Assembly: GCA_003224085.1 (NCBI GenBank) | Contig: QHYK01000079.1 | Location: forward strand, 1 to 47,777 | DNA from: Acidobacteriota bacterium | GTDB lineage: Bacteria > Acidobacteriota > Terriglobia > Acidiferrales > UBA7541 | DNA length: 47,777 nt | Direction of reading: 5' to 3' | Part shown: piece after piece, positions 1-9,018 of the stretch | Layout of the letters: the number at the start of each line of letters is the position of its first letter | Position numbering within the stretch: position 1 is the first letter of the stretch | Notes under the pieces: model-generated | Database searches by the model: none | Told to the model about the DNA's origin: nothing | What the model saw: the letters and a program-made list of their open reading frames with translations, nothing else | Made by a program: the position numbers and the translations under genes

Positions 1-395
1 AAGGGCGGATTTTGATCAAAGTCGCTGTAGCGAATCCACCGCGGCCGGACCACGAAATACGTGATGCCGGGCCAGCTCAAGTGGCTGCGGCATTCTGGCC
101 ATCGGGCGAAATACACTTCCTGGTAGTGCGCAAGCCCGGCTCCCTCGGGTTGGTGCGCTTCGCCCTCGTACTGCACCGTGATTTCGCCCGTCCACCCAAC
201 CACGAACGAACAACCGGAATTCGACATCAGATTCTCAAACTTCCGCGAACTCTTAACGGTATCGAAGATGATCTCCAATTCGGGAGTCACGGCAATTCCC
301 ACGAGGGCAGACTGCGGGCTGCCATCGGAAGAAAGGGTCGCCAGCACTCCAAGTTTCTGTTTTGCAATGAACTGGTAGATATCTGCTTTTGTCAT
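1..395 (-). CDS. Pyridoxamine 5'-phosphate oxidase-like split-barrel flavoprotein, cut by the window edge
   Basis: Reading the minus strand from ATG at 395 gives 131 open codons that run off the left edge without a stop, so the C-terminus is missing. The N-terminal motif LGVLATLSSDGSPQSALVG (about residues 15-33) followed by IIFDTVKSSRKFENL is the classic start of the PPOX/FMN-binding split barrel: a beta hairpin, then the strand and turn that contact FMN phosphate. Members reduce or oxidise small substrates or simply carry a flavin or F420; the substrate cannot be told from here. The start lies 2 bp past the stop of the upstream gene (398-1081), so the two are probably translationally coupled. 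No signal peptide is seen, hence cytosolic. The fold call is firm; the specific reaction is unknown. Confidence 0.85.
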   Translation of the reverse strand, partial: MTKADIYQFIAKQKLGVLATLSSDGSPQSALVGIAVTPELEIIFDTVKSSRKFENLMSNSGCSFVVGWTGEITVQYEGEAHQPEGAGLAHYQEVYFARWPECRSHLSWPGITYFVVRPRWIRYSDFDQNPP

Positions 396-397
396 GT

Positions 398-1081
398 CTA
401 AGGCTTTCCTAAAGAGCTGAAAGGTCTCAGCTTCTTCTCCGAAGTGGAGCCCTTCTCGGTGCGACTATTGGCGGGAATCACCTTTTGCTTGTTTGCCAGA
501 ACTACCAACGCAGCAAGTGCCGCCGTTTTCTGGTCCTTGGTCCAGGGCGGTCCGAGAGAACGACCAAGGGTAGAAATTTGTTGCCACATCCTAGTCGCCG
601 CTTTGCCGAACGTTGTCTGGACACATTTTTCGAGGTTCCGCTCGCGAAACCCGGTGACAGAAAGGTCAAGACCCTCGCATGCTTTCAAAAAGGCTTCGCG
701 AAAGAATTCGCCTTCTGCCGCATGAATCAAGGCGTGTGAGGCGAGGATCTTTGAAAGAGGAGGCAGCGGGCGACCTGAGGCCAGGAGGATGGCTGAACCT
801 ACGACACGATATTGGCGACCATGCAGTTCGCCTACGACATCCCGGACAGCCTCAAAGGCGAGGCGTTTTGAAGCCGCAAAACAGTTCCCAAGAAACGTCT
901 CCGCCTCTGGAAGTTCGAGATTCTCCGCAAAATGATAGGGCTGGTTCGCTCCGGGTGTTCCTGGGGTAGTGACAGCGACGCGCCGCCTGGCAATTACCTC
1001 CACTGTGCCGGCGCTGTTGGAGACGGCCACGAGCGCTCCCCAACCAGAATGCATTCGAACGCCGATGGTTGCGCGCTTCAT
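398..1081 (-). CDS. Conserved protein of unknown function (227 aa)
   Basis: No function is recognised. The protein is soluble, with no signal peptide or membrane segment. It begins MKRATIGVRMHSGWGALVA, which reads like the first strand of an actin/ASKHA-like or acylphosphatase-like fold, but this is only an impression. The middle carries SAILLASGRPLPPLSKILAS and HALIHAAEGEFFREAF, with well-spaced His and Glu residues. A later segment, GPPWTKDQKTAALAA, looks conserved. The C-terminal 25 residues are Lys/Ser-rich and probably disordered. I believe related proteins occur in other Acidobacteria, from memory only. It sits 40 bp downstream of the AraC-type regulator and directly before the split-barrel flavoprotein, on the same strand, so the three probably form one transcription unit. 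Confidence 0.75.
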   Translation of the reverse strand: MKRATIGVRMHSGWGALVAVSNSAGTVEVIARRRVAVTTPGTPGANQPYHFAENLELPEAETFLGNCFAASKRLAFEAVRDVVGELHGRQYRVVGSAILLASGRPLPPLSKILASHALIHAAEGEFFREAFLKACEGLDLSVTGFRERNLEKCVQTTFGKAATRMWQQISTLGRSLGPPWTKDQKTAALAALVVLANKQKVIPANSRTEKGSTSEKKLRPFSSLGKP

Positions 1082-1121
1082 GTCTAAGGGTCTGCGAATG
1101 TGCTACGGCGAGTTTATGAGC

Positions 1122-1985
1122 TCATTCGCAGCGTGTCTTGGAAAAATCGGCCACACGATGCGGCGCGATTCGTCCGGGACTCGTGCCGGCGAACAACGCA
1201 ACCTCATTGGCCAAATGGGCCTGATCGAAATAGCCGAGTTCTGCCGCCACTCGTGCGGAGCAGTCAGAAGGCGAGGTTTCCATGTGCTGCAACAGGGCCT
1301 GGAACCGCATAATCCTCGCCAGGCGCTTTGGAGAAAAACCTACCCAATTGCGGAGGAGGCGATCCAGATGGCGAGCACTAACTTGACAATCGCGGGCGAG
1401 TTGCCCTATTCGGATCTGCCCGCTGCATTCTTCAATTCGTTTGAGTGCCACCTGAACACGCGAGTCAATTTGGACCTCGGAGAGTCGCTGAATCAGGAAT
1501 CTTTCCAAGACGTCGATCCCTTCGTCAACTGTCCGCGTTCCGGCAAGACTTTTCTCCAAACGAGAACCAACTTCGGGCAGCAGTGCCGGTAGTCGTATGC
1601 TGCGCTCGACGAGTGTGTGAACGGGTACGCCGCTGAACACAAAAGTAACGCCCGGTTTGAGGCGTACGCCGAACAATGTCTGCCCGGGCGCGGGCACTCT
1701 TGCGGCCGGTGTTCGGCGTGGACCCACCAAAAAGCACTCCAAGGCTTTGCTGTGGCCAGACTCGATGGAAAGGGTTGCGCAAGCGTCCGGCAGTGTTCGC
1801 AATCGCGTGGCGGGAGTAGTCTCAATGGACCAAAAGCAGCCCACGTGAGCACGCAGGGAAGACACAGGTCGGCGTAATCTTAGACGCGCACCTTCGACCA
1901 TCGCACTGGCAACATTCACGGGTGGCATTGTATCCCAGTGACCAGCAAAATGATTCGATGCGCTCCGCTTTTGCAAGCTCCACAT
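1122..1985 (-). CDS. AraC-family transcriptional regulator
   Basis: This is a 287-residue DNA-binding regulator. The C-terminal third (about residues 180-280) is the double helix-turn-helix AraC domain: GQIRIGQLARDCQVSARHLDR is the first HTH, and ELGYFDQAHLANEVALFAG followed by TSPGRI matches the hallmark end of the second HTH. The N-terminal part (about 30-140), starting near RPVSSLRAHVGCFWSIE, resembles the ligand-sensing domain of the DUF6597 type found on small AraC proteins. The first ATG (1985) is used because GGGACGG lies just upstream; ATGs at 1928 and 1901 are possible. It is the first gene of a minus-strand cluster with the unknown protein and the split-barrel flavoprotein, which it may control. 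Effector unknown. Confidence 0.88.
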   Translation of the reverse strand: MWSLQKRSASNHFAGHWDTMPPVNVASAMVEGARLRLRRPVSSLRAHVGCFWSIETTPATRLRTLPDACATLSIESGHSKALECFLVGPRRTPAARVPAPGQTLFGVRLKPGVTFVFSGVPVHTLVERSIRLPALLPEVGSRLEKSLAGTRTVDEGIDVLERFLIQRLSEVQIDSRVQVALKRIEECSGQIRIGQLARDCQVSARHLDRLLRNWVGFSPKRLARIMRFQALLQHMETSPSDCSARVAAELGYFDQAHLANEVALFAGTSPGRIAPHRVADFSKTRCE

Positions 1986-2363
1986 GAGCCGTCCCGTTTC
2001 CAGAAAACGGGGTTCGAGGAGACCGGATCGCGAGCAAAATCATCAGTTCATTACCTCCCCGAACCGGACTTATGGGGAGTTAAAAGGCACTTGTCCGGCT
2101 AGCGCTAATCAGGCATGTGCCAGTTGGCTGTGGATAGAAACACCGAGTAAAAGGCAACTATAATAGATAGTCCAAGTCAACATCTGAAAAGACAAAAAGA
2201 GGGGAACTGAATCTCATGGCGCGGTGTCCATGAGAGGTGGGTAGGTTCCCGCACCCCCCGAAGAGTCCGTGCAAGAACTGAAATCAATGTCGTTCCAAGG
2301 CTAGGCGCCGGGAAAACCCAGGAGTTTGGCCCGGGATCGCGCCAGCAGCGCAGGGAGGAACCG
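1986..2363. other. Divergent intergenic region
   Basis: This 378-bp stretch lies between the divergent AraC-type gene and the macroglobulin gene, so it must hold promoters for both. The left part contains the 68-bp repeat. No convincing -35/-10 pair was found. A strong ribosome binding site, GGGAGGA, precedes the macroglobulin ATG at 2364. Confidence 0.5.
2004..2071. repeat. 68-bp repeat, copy 1 of 3
   Basis: This sequence recurs at 7792-7859 with a single mismatch (position 2065). It begins AAAACGGGGTTCGAGGAGAC and ends CCTCCCCGAACCGGACTT. The two ends are imperfect inverted repeats of each other (GGGGTTCGAGGAG against CTCCCCGAACCGG), so it could fold into a hairpin with a loop of about 30 bases. 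Copies 1 and 2 bracket the macroglobulin gene in the same orientation. A third, diverged copy at 8861 keeps only the ends. The pattern suits a small palindromic repeat family (REP/MITE-like); no coding role is seen. Confidence 0.8.
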
Positions 2364-5300
2364 ATGTGGTCTAACTTCCGAAAAACACTGCCGGAAAGAA
2401 TTGTTGTGAGTGTCGTTTCTCTCATCGTAGTGCTGATGGCGGCTGCGTTGGTGAAGACTTTTGCGGCGGCGGAGAAGACGGGAGAGTGGGCCACTTATTC
2501 TCACGGAGTGCTTCGCGTAATGATCCCTTACCGCGCGGCGCAAGCAGGTGCGGGGCGGCTGACCGGAGAAGTCCTGGATCCGGAGAATCACGTCATTGGG
2601 CGGACGGAGAAGACCGTCGAAGTGGTAAAGGGCGCGTCGCGGTTCAGGGCGGAAATGAAGCTCGATAAGGCGGTGCCGCTTGATGAGCTCGTTTGGCATC
2701 GGGTGCGATACGCGTTTCGCTATGACGACACAAAAGTGGAAACTCTGGAGGGTGTGGAGTCCATCTCCAACATTCTGAGGCTCCCCGTGCTACGCGTGCT
2801 GGGACAGCGAAGCTATCTGGCGGGCAGCAGAGCAGCCGTGCGGGTGATTGTGAGCGATTCGAAAGGAGATGTAATTCCCGGGCGGGGCGCGGTGCGGATT
2901 GCATTGGAGGCGGACGGAAAAGAACAGCGGACACTCTTTACAGGGCGCTTGAATCATCGCGGCACGACCGAGGCGCAGTTTCAGTTTCCGGAAGGCGTTA
3001 CCGGCAACTGCAACTTGCATTACACGGTGGATACTTCACTGGGAGCGACGGAGTACACACAAACAATCCGGTTGCAGGACAAAGTCGGCATTCTCCTGAC
3101 GACCGACAAGACGATCTATCAGCCGGGACAGATGATTCACGTGCGGGCGCTCGCGCTGAATCGCACGGACCACCGCGCGGCAGGAAAACGGAACCTGCTC
3201 CTGGAAGTAGAGGACTCCCACGGGAACAAGGTCTTCAAGAAAGCCACGTCGACAGATGAGTTTGGCATCGGGTCCGCGGCCTTTGGCCTGGCGAGCGAGG
3301 TGAATCTGGGAACGTATCACGTGCGCGCAATCCTGGGAGAGGCCGGCACGGACTCAGCCAGCACCGCAGAGATTGCGTTGGACGTGGAGAAATACGTGCT
3401 GCCGAAATTCAAGGTCGAGCTGAATTTCGCGTCACCCGAAGGGAAGAAGAAGCACGGGTACAGGCCTGGGGATCACGTGAGCGGCACGGTGCAAGCAAAC
3501 TATTTCTTTGGAAAAGCGTTGGATGGCGCCGAAGTTTCCGTGAAAGCCGAAGGAATGGATGTCACGACCTTCACGGCCGCTTCGGTTGAAGGAAAAATCG
3601 ATCACGACGGCGCCTATCACTTTGATTTACAGCTTCCTAGATACCTGGCGGGGAGGCCACTCGACAGAGGCGCAGCGAAAGTGCTGATCGAAGCGACGGT
3701 AAAAGACACGGCGGGACATTCCGAGAGCCGCGGCGAGCCTATTACGGTCAGTGAGTCGGCGTTTTTGCTGACGGCGATTCCGGAGGGCGGAACGCTGGTT
3801 CCCGGCCTGGAAAATCAGGTGTTCTTGGTGGCGTCCTATCCGGATGGAGCGCCAGTGGAAGCAAACCTTAAGGTGCGGTCAAGGTCCGGCGACGAACAAG
3901 ACGTTTCGACCAATGCGGGTGGCCTCGCGGTGCTCACTTTGAAGAAGCCGCTGAGGGACGAGGTCTTGCAGATTGATGCGACAGACAAAGAGGGAGAAAA
4001 AGTTTCCGCGCCGGTGCTGCTGCAGGCCCGGGCGGGCGATGACCAGGTGCTGTTGAGAGCGGAGAAGGCCGTCTATCGCGCGGGGGATTCGATTCGGCTG
4101 AGAGTTTTGACGACGAAGAAGCGTGGAACGATTTATGTCGATGTGGTGAAAGACGGGCAGACGACTCTGACTAGGGACTTAGACATTACAGAAGGCGAAG
4201 CGGAGTTGACCCTAGCAGCCAGCCCCGAGTTGGCGGGCACGGTAGACGTAAGTGCCTACATGTTCGGAGCCAATGCACAACCCGTCGCGGATCATCGGCT
4301 GGTGTTTGTGCAGCCGGCAGATGAGCTGAAAGTGGAGACCGTGGCGGATCGCCCCGTCTACAAGCCGGGTGACGACTCGCACATCCGTTTTCACGTGACG
4401 GACAAGAACGGAGAAGGAGTGCGCGCCGCACTGGGGCTGCAGATTGTGGACGAAGCGGTATTCGCGCTTGCTGAAAAGAAGCCTGGATTCGCGAAAGTGT
4501 TCTTTTACCTCGAACAGGAAGTGATGAAGCCGCGGTACGAGATTCACTCCGTCGGGCTGCCGGAGATCGTCGAGCCGGTTTCCGATAATAATGATGAAGC
4601 GCAGCGCGATGTTGCTGCACGTGCGCTCTTTTCGGCTACAGAAATCGTGAGGCAGAACCGATTCGATGGCGAGACTGGACGTGAAATTCCCCGGACAAAA
4701 TATTACGAATACTGGAACCGGTACCAGGCACAGTTCCAGGAGGATGCCAAGAAGATCGCCGCAGAGCTACGGCATGCGATTGCAAGCGATCCAAATGAAA
4801 ATGACCTGGAGAAAGCGTTCAAGAAGCTGGCGGATTCCGGGAAGCTGGACTTTCGCGATGCGTGGGGAACGAAACTGAAAGTCGAGCGCACGCCCTGGGA
4901 CAACGCTAAAACGATGTTCACCCTTCACGGCGCTGGACCAGACAAGAGTTTCGATACCGCGGACGACTTGCGCGCCGTGCTCTACTTCCGGCGTAGCCCG
5001 ATCGTAACAACGGCGGCTGCCGGCGGCACCAAACTGAGTGTGAAGATTGAGCACGATCGCGGACCGAATAACAATCGCGCGGAAATCTCGGGGTTGGCAA
5101 TCGATCCGAGCGGCGCAGTCATTCCCGACGCGGTCATAACCATCCGGAACATGACCATTTCCAGCGAGCAGACCGCACACACGAACGCGTCAGGAGAGTT
5201 TCGTGTGACGGCTCTGCGTACGGGGATTTACAAAGTGACGGTAAGTAGCCCAGGCTTTCGGCAAGCGGAAGACACGTTTCAACTGGAAGCGCGGGACCGC

Positions 5301-7727
5301 GCAGAAATCAGGGCGCGGTTGCAGGTTGCATCTACGACGGAAACGGTCGAGGTTTCGGCGAATTCAGTGGTAGTCCTTAGCGCGCAGGCAACTGGATTCG
5401 GAGAAGGCAGGGGAATGGCCGGCGGAGTTGCGGGTGGTGTGATGGGAGGTGTGATGGGCGGCGTCGGAGCCGGGGATAGAGCGTGGGGCCCTGTGCCACC
5501 GGCGAAACCGATGCCTATGATGATCACAGAGCTGCCGATGCACGGTCGGAACGTCGCGAACATGGCCACTATGGACGCTGACGAAAAGGAAACGGCCGAC
5601 GTTCATGTGCGTTCGTATTTCCCAGAGACGCTGTACATCAATCCCGAGATCATCACGGACCGCAATGGAATGGCGGAGCTTTCCGTTCCATTGGCCGACA
5701 ACATCACCACGTGGCGGATGTCCATGATCGCTTCGACGGAACGCGGCAGGCTGGGCACAACCACTTCGAGCCTGAAAGTGTTTCAAGACTTTTTTGCGGA
5801 TTTGGATTTGCCGGTCGTCCTGACGCATGGAGATCAAGTGTCGCTGCCGGTTGCCATCTACAACTACACGGATGCGAAAGGCGAGGTGCGGTTAAAGCTG
5901 AAGGACGAGGATTGGTTTGCATTGGTGGATGATTCCGGAGAGAAGTCCGTGGATGTGGATTCGCAGCATGTCGGCAGATCACAATTCACTCTGGAGGCGA
6001 AGCGAATCGGGAAGTTCAAGTTGACACTCACCGCGCAGATGAGAGGAAACACGAAACGTGCCGACGTGGTGGTGCGTGAAATCGAAGTGGTTCCGAACGG
6101 ACGGGAGCAGAACACCGTATTCAACGGACAACTGGAGTCGAAGGCGAGTCACACCGTGGAATTTCCCCCGATGGCGATTGACGGCGCACGCAAGATTTTT
6201 GTGCGCCTGTACCCGGGGCCGCTGAGCCAGATCATCGAAGGAATGGATTCGATTTTGCGGATGCCGGGCGGATGTTTCGAGCAAACCTCGTCAAGCACTT
6301 ATCCGAACGTACTGGCGCTGGATTATATGAAGCGGACGAAAAAGTTGACGCCCGAGGTGCATGCCAAGGCGGAAGGATACATCGCCAACGGGTATCAACG
6401 GCTGCTGACGTTTGAAGTCCAAAGCGGCGGGTTTTCCTGGTTCGGCCAGGCGCCGGCGAACAAGATTTTGACCTCGTATGGCTTGATGGAATTCTACGAC
6501 ATGTCGAAGGTGTATGACGTGGATCCGCGCGTGATTCAGCGCACCCAGCAGTGGCTCGTATCGCTGCAACAGGCGGATGGCAGTTGGAAATCGGATACGC
6601 AGTTCATCAATGAAGGAGCGACGAACCGGTACAACAAGGATGTGCTGCGCATTACGGCGTACATTGCCTGGTCGCTAGGCAATACCGGATACCAAGGGCC
6701 TGCGCTTGGAAAAGCCAGCGAATACATTCAGAAGAATCTTTCTGAGAAGTCCGATCCCTACACGCTGGCGGTGCTGGCCAATTTCGCGGTGGATTCCGGA
6801 AAGGACCCCGAGTTCACTCGGCAGGCGATGCAGCTGCTCCTGGACGCCCGCACGGAAAAGGATGAGCAGGCCTGGTGGAGCTCGGAAGAAACGGGCGTCT
6901 ACTCGACCGGAACGAGCGCAAGCGTGGAGACTACGGGATTGGCCGTGCAAGCTCTGCTGAAATGGGGGCGAGCGGCAGGAACGACGCGCAAAGCGCTGGC
7001 TTATATCACGTCGAAAAAGGACGCGACCGGCGCCTGGGGCAGCACGCAAGCAACGATCATGGCGCTACGCGCGTTGCTGCTGGCGAGCGAAAAGGGGACG
7101 GCCGATTTGCGCGGAACGGTGGAGATAGCAGTCAACGGAAAGACTGCCGGAAAGCTGGTTTTGACTCCGGAGAATAATGATCTACTGCATCAGTTTGTCT
7201 TCACGGAGATTGAGAGCAGCGGGTCGAATCTCGTGGAGATTCGCTACGACGGCAAGGGGACGCTTGGGTATCAGACCGCCGGCCAATACTTCATTCCCTG
7301 GGACCAGGAAGGCGAGAAGGAGCCGTTCTCGATTTCCGTGAATTACGACCGCACGAAGCTGGTGCAGGATGACATTGTGACCGCGACAGCCACGATGCGA
7401 AACAATCTGCCAAAATCCGCGAACATGGTGATGGTGGATTTGGGAATTCCGCCCGGATTCGATTTGCTAAGCGAGGATTTGCAGGAGTATGAGGAAAAAT
7501 CGTCCAAGCTGAAAAGCGGCCGGTTGGAAAAATTCAGCCAGACGGCGACGCAGGCAATTCTATATTTCAACGCTTTCGCGGCCGGAGAGACCGTGCAATT
7601 GAAATTCCGGCTGCGCGCGAAGTACCCGATTCGGACGCGAACCTTCCAATCGCGTGTCTATGACTATTACGATCCAGACATCCGGTCGGTGGCGCGTCCC
7701 GTGTCGCTTGAGGTGACAAAACGATAG
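2364..7727 (+). CDS. Bacterial alpha-2-macroglobulin with embedded CarboxypepD_reg domain
   Basis: This is a 1787-residue envelope protein that should trap proteases covalently. An N-terminal hydrophobic anchor (about residues 15-34) with no lipobox puts it in the periplasm or on the inner membrane. Macroglobulin-like beta domains follow, including TTDKTIYQPGQMIHVRALAL (about 250) and the MG6-type LQIVDEAVFAL (about 695). The thioester is intact: GGCFEQ with Cys1304 and Gln1307, inside the alpha-helical TED domain (about 1290-1570). The post-bait MG7 domain begins near YFPETLYINPEI (about 1085). Where the bait region belongs (about 735-1080) there is a CarboxypepD_reg-type Ig fold (about 907-1000) and then a Gly/Met-rich linker (about 1013-1042). 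The usual partner pbpC is not next door. Start chosen at the ATG after GGGAGGA. Family certain; function by homology. Confidence 0.95.
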   Translation: MWSNFRKTLPERIVVSVVSLIVVLMAAALVKTFAAAEKTGEWATYSHGVLRVMIPYRAAQAGAGRLTGEVLDPENHVIGRTEKTVEVVKGASRFRAEMKLDKAVPLDELVWHRVRYAFRYDDTKVETLEGVESISNILRLPVLRVLGQRSYLAGSRAAVRVIVSDSKGDVIPGRGAVRIALEADGKEQRTLFTGRLNHRGTTEAQFQFPEGVTGNCNLHYTVDTSLGATEYTQTIRLQDKVGILLTTDKTIYQPGQMIHVRALALNRTDHRAAGKRNLLLEVEDSHGNKVFKKATSTDEFGIGSAAFGLASEVNLGTYHVRAILGEAGTDSASTAEIALDVEKYVLPKFKVELNFASPEGKKKHGYRPGDHVSGTVQANYFFGKALDGAEVSVKAEGMDVTTFTAASVEGKIDHDGAYHFDLQLPRYLAGRPLDRGAAKVLIEATVKDTAGHSESRGEPITVSESAFLLTAIPEGGTLVPGLENQVFLVASYPDGAPVEANLKVRSRSGDEQDVSTNAGGLAVLTLKKPLRDEVLQIDATDKEGEKVSAPVLLQARAGDDQVLLRAEKAVYRAGDSIRLRVLTTKKRGTIYVDVVKDGQTTLTRDLDITEGEAELTLAASPELAGTVDVSAYMFGANAQPVADHRLVFVQPADELKVETVADRPVYKPGDDSHIRFHVTDKNGEGVRAALGLQIVDEAVFALAEKKPGFAKVFFYLEQEVMKPRYEIHSVGLPEIVEPVSDNNDEAQRDVAARALFSATEIVRQNRFDGETGREIPRTKYYEYWNRYQAQFQEDAKKIAAELRHAIASDPNENDLEKAFKKLADSGKLDFRDAWGTKLKVERTPWDNAKTMFTLHGAGPDKSFDTADDLRAVLYFRRSPIVTTAAAGGTKLSVKIEHDRGPNNNRAEISGLAIDPSGAVIPDAVITIRNMTISSEQTAHTNASGEFRVTALRTGIYKVTVSSPGFRQAEDTFQLEARDRAEIRARLQVASTTETVEVSANSVVVLSAQATGFGEGRGMAGGVAGGVMGGVMGGVGAGDRAWGPVPPAKPMPMMITELPMHGRNVANMATMDADEKETADVHVRSYFPETLYINPEIITDRNGMAELSVPLADNITTWRMSMIASTERGRLGTTTSSLKVFQDFFADLDLPVVLTHGDQVSLPVAIYNYTDAKGEVRLKLKDEDWFALVDDSGEKSVDVDSQHVGRSQFTLEAKRIGKFKLTLTAQMRGNTKRADVVVREIEVVPNGREQNTVFNGQLESKASHTVEFPPMAIDGARKIFVRLYPGPLSQIIEGMDSILRMPGGCFEQTSSSTYPNVLALDYMKRTKKLTPEVHAKAEGYIANGYQRLLTFEVQSGGFSWFGQAPANKILTSYGLMEFYDMSKVYDVDPRVIQRTQQWLVSLQQADGSWKSDTQFINEGATNRYNKDVLRITAYIAWSLGNTGYQGPALGKASEYIQKNLSEKSDPYTLAVLANFAVDSGKDPEFTRQAMQLLLDARTEKDEQAWWSSEETGVYSTGTSASVETTGLAVQALLKWGRAAGTTRKALAYITSKKDATGAWGSTQATIMALRALLLASEKGTADLRGTVEIAVNGKTAGKLVLTPENNDLLHQFVFTEIESSGSNLVEIRYDGKGTLGYQTAGQYFIPWDQEGEKEPFSISVNYDRTKLVQDDIVTATATMRNNLPKSANMVMVDLGIPPGFDLLSEDLQEYEEKSSKLKSGRLEKFSQTATQAILYFNAFAAGETVQLKFRLRAKYPIRTRTFQSRVYDYYDPDIRSVARPVSLEVTKR

Positions 7728-7969
7728 CCTGACGCGCCGCACAAGTTCAGTTAGATTCGACTTGCCTGTTGAGTCGTGCTCTAGCTGGCCAAAAACGGGG
7801 TTCGAGGAGACCGGATCGCGAGCAAAATCATCAGTTCATTACCTCCCCGAACGGGACTTCTGGCTCGTTTCGACCTGATTCACATTGACGAGTACGTTTT
7901 TTACCGGGCACGAACATTGAGCAGGTGGGTTTGACACGTGTAGTATTCCCTAGTGAGGAGGAAGGCTGT
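7728..7969. other. Intergenic region with repeat copy 2
   Basis: This 242-bp gap separates the macroglobulin and Sel1-repeat genes. It holds the second copy of the 68-bp repeat and the ribosome binding site GAGGAGG before ATG 7970. No terminator hairpin with a T-run is visible. Confidence 0.5.
7792..7859. repeat. 68-bp repeat, copy 2 of 3
   Basis: Matches 2004-2071 at 67 of 68 positions and in the same orientation. It starts 64 bp after the macroglobulin stop codon. Near-identity over non-coding sequence 5.8 kb apart implies recent copying or gene conversion. Confidence 0.8.
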
Positions 7970-8809
7970 ATGAAACCTCGCATCCTGCCCCCACTGCTCC
8001 TGCTTTTACTCATCACTGTTGGCCTTTCCCCTGCCCAGCAAACCCCTGACCCCAAGCAAGCAGAGTTGGCAGTCTGGGCTCGTCTGAAGACCATGACACA
8101 AACCGACCTTCAAGCACTTATGGTAAGAGCTCAGGCTGGCGACGCGGAAGCGGAGTGTTTGGTGGGACGCGTTTACGAAGAAGGCCGACTGGTGCAAAAG
8201 AATGAGGAAGAATCTGCACGTTGGCTCCTGAAATCTGCCGAACAGGGCTACGCGCGTGCGCAACGGTTATACGGATTCATGTCCGTGCACATCAACCCAT
8301 CTGTGGGCGAACGGTGGATGCTGCGGGCTGCCGAACAAGGCGACGCGGAAGTCCAATTCTGGCTGGGCTATGCCTATGAAAATAATTGGTTCGGAACCAC
8401 CGACCCTCAAGAAGCGCTGAAGTGGTACAAGAAAGGAGCGGAAGGGGGCGACCCCGACGCTGAAGTTGAACTGGGGCAAAGATACGAAGATGGTGAAGGC
8501 GTTGAACAGAACTACAAGCTTGCTGCCGAATGGTATCGAAAAGCGGCAGAGCATGTCCCAAACTTGGGTGGAGCGGGTCAAGGAAAAAATCGACTGGGTC
8601 TCCTCTACTTGGAGGGGTTTGGAGTTCCGCAGGATTACGTACAGGCGTATTTCTGGTTCAGTTTGAGCGGGTCCGAGGGAAATACGGCCGAAGCCAAAGC
8701 TCACTTGTCACTCGCTCAGATTCGAGAAACGGACAGCTTGGTAAAAGCATGGAAAGAACAGCACCGATTGATTCCAGAGGTGGCCGCCGCTTTACACCTT
8801 GAAAATTGA
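7970..8809 (+). CDS. Exported Sel1-repeat (TPR-like) protein
   Basis: The protein has 279 residues. An N-terminal signal peptide (MKPRILPPLLLLLLITVGLS, cleavage near AQQ) is followed by a chain of Sel1-like alpha-helical repeats. Examples are AQAGDAEAECLVGRVYEEG, AEQGDAEVQFWLGYAYENN and AEGGDPDAEVELGQRYEDG, about 36 residues apart. Five or six repeats are visible up to about residue 245. Sel1 repeats make protein-binding solenoids and here would work in the periplasm, possibly as a scaffold. The start is placed at ATG 7970 because GAGGAGG stands just upstream and the signal peptide begins there; the reading frame stays open further up. Partner unknown. Confidence 0.88.
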   Translation: MKPRILPPLLLLLLITVGLSPAQQTPDPKQAELAVWARLKTMTQTDLQALMVRAQAGDAEAECLVGRVYEEGRLVQKNEEESARWLLKSAEQGYARAQRLYGFMSVHINPSVGERWMLRAAEQGDAEVQFWLGYAYENNWFGTTDPQEALKWYKKGAEGGDPDAEVELGQRYEDGEGVEQNYKLAAEWYRKAAEHVPNLGGAGQGKNRLGLLYLEGFGVPQDYVQAYFWFSLSGSEGNTAEAKAHLSLAQIRETDSLVKAWKEQHRLIPEVAAALHLEN

Positions 8810-8860
8810 ATCTAACTCCTGTGTAGTGGGGTACTCGGAGAAGTGCAGGTCACGGGCCAG

Positions 8861-8905
8861 AAACGGGGTTCGCGGAGATCACTGACGATGTCCTCGAACC
8901 GGACT
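8861..8905. repeat. Diverged third copy of the palindromic repeat
   Basis: AAACGGGGTTCGCGGAGATC at the left and TCCTCGAACCGGACTT at the right match the two ends of the 68-bp repeat, but the middle is shorter and different. The arms GGGGTTCG and CGAACC can still pair. Keeping the ends and losing the middle is what a hairpin-forming repeat would show. Confidence 0.55.
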
Positions 8906-9018
8906 TGAACCGGACATTGACGTATACAACACCAAGACATGGGGGGAGTAAAATCATCGGCACCTTCACAAACAAGAGCCGTTGACCTGGCTGCGGCCTG
9001 CTCTTTACCATAGTCAAG

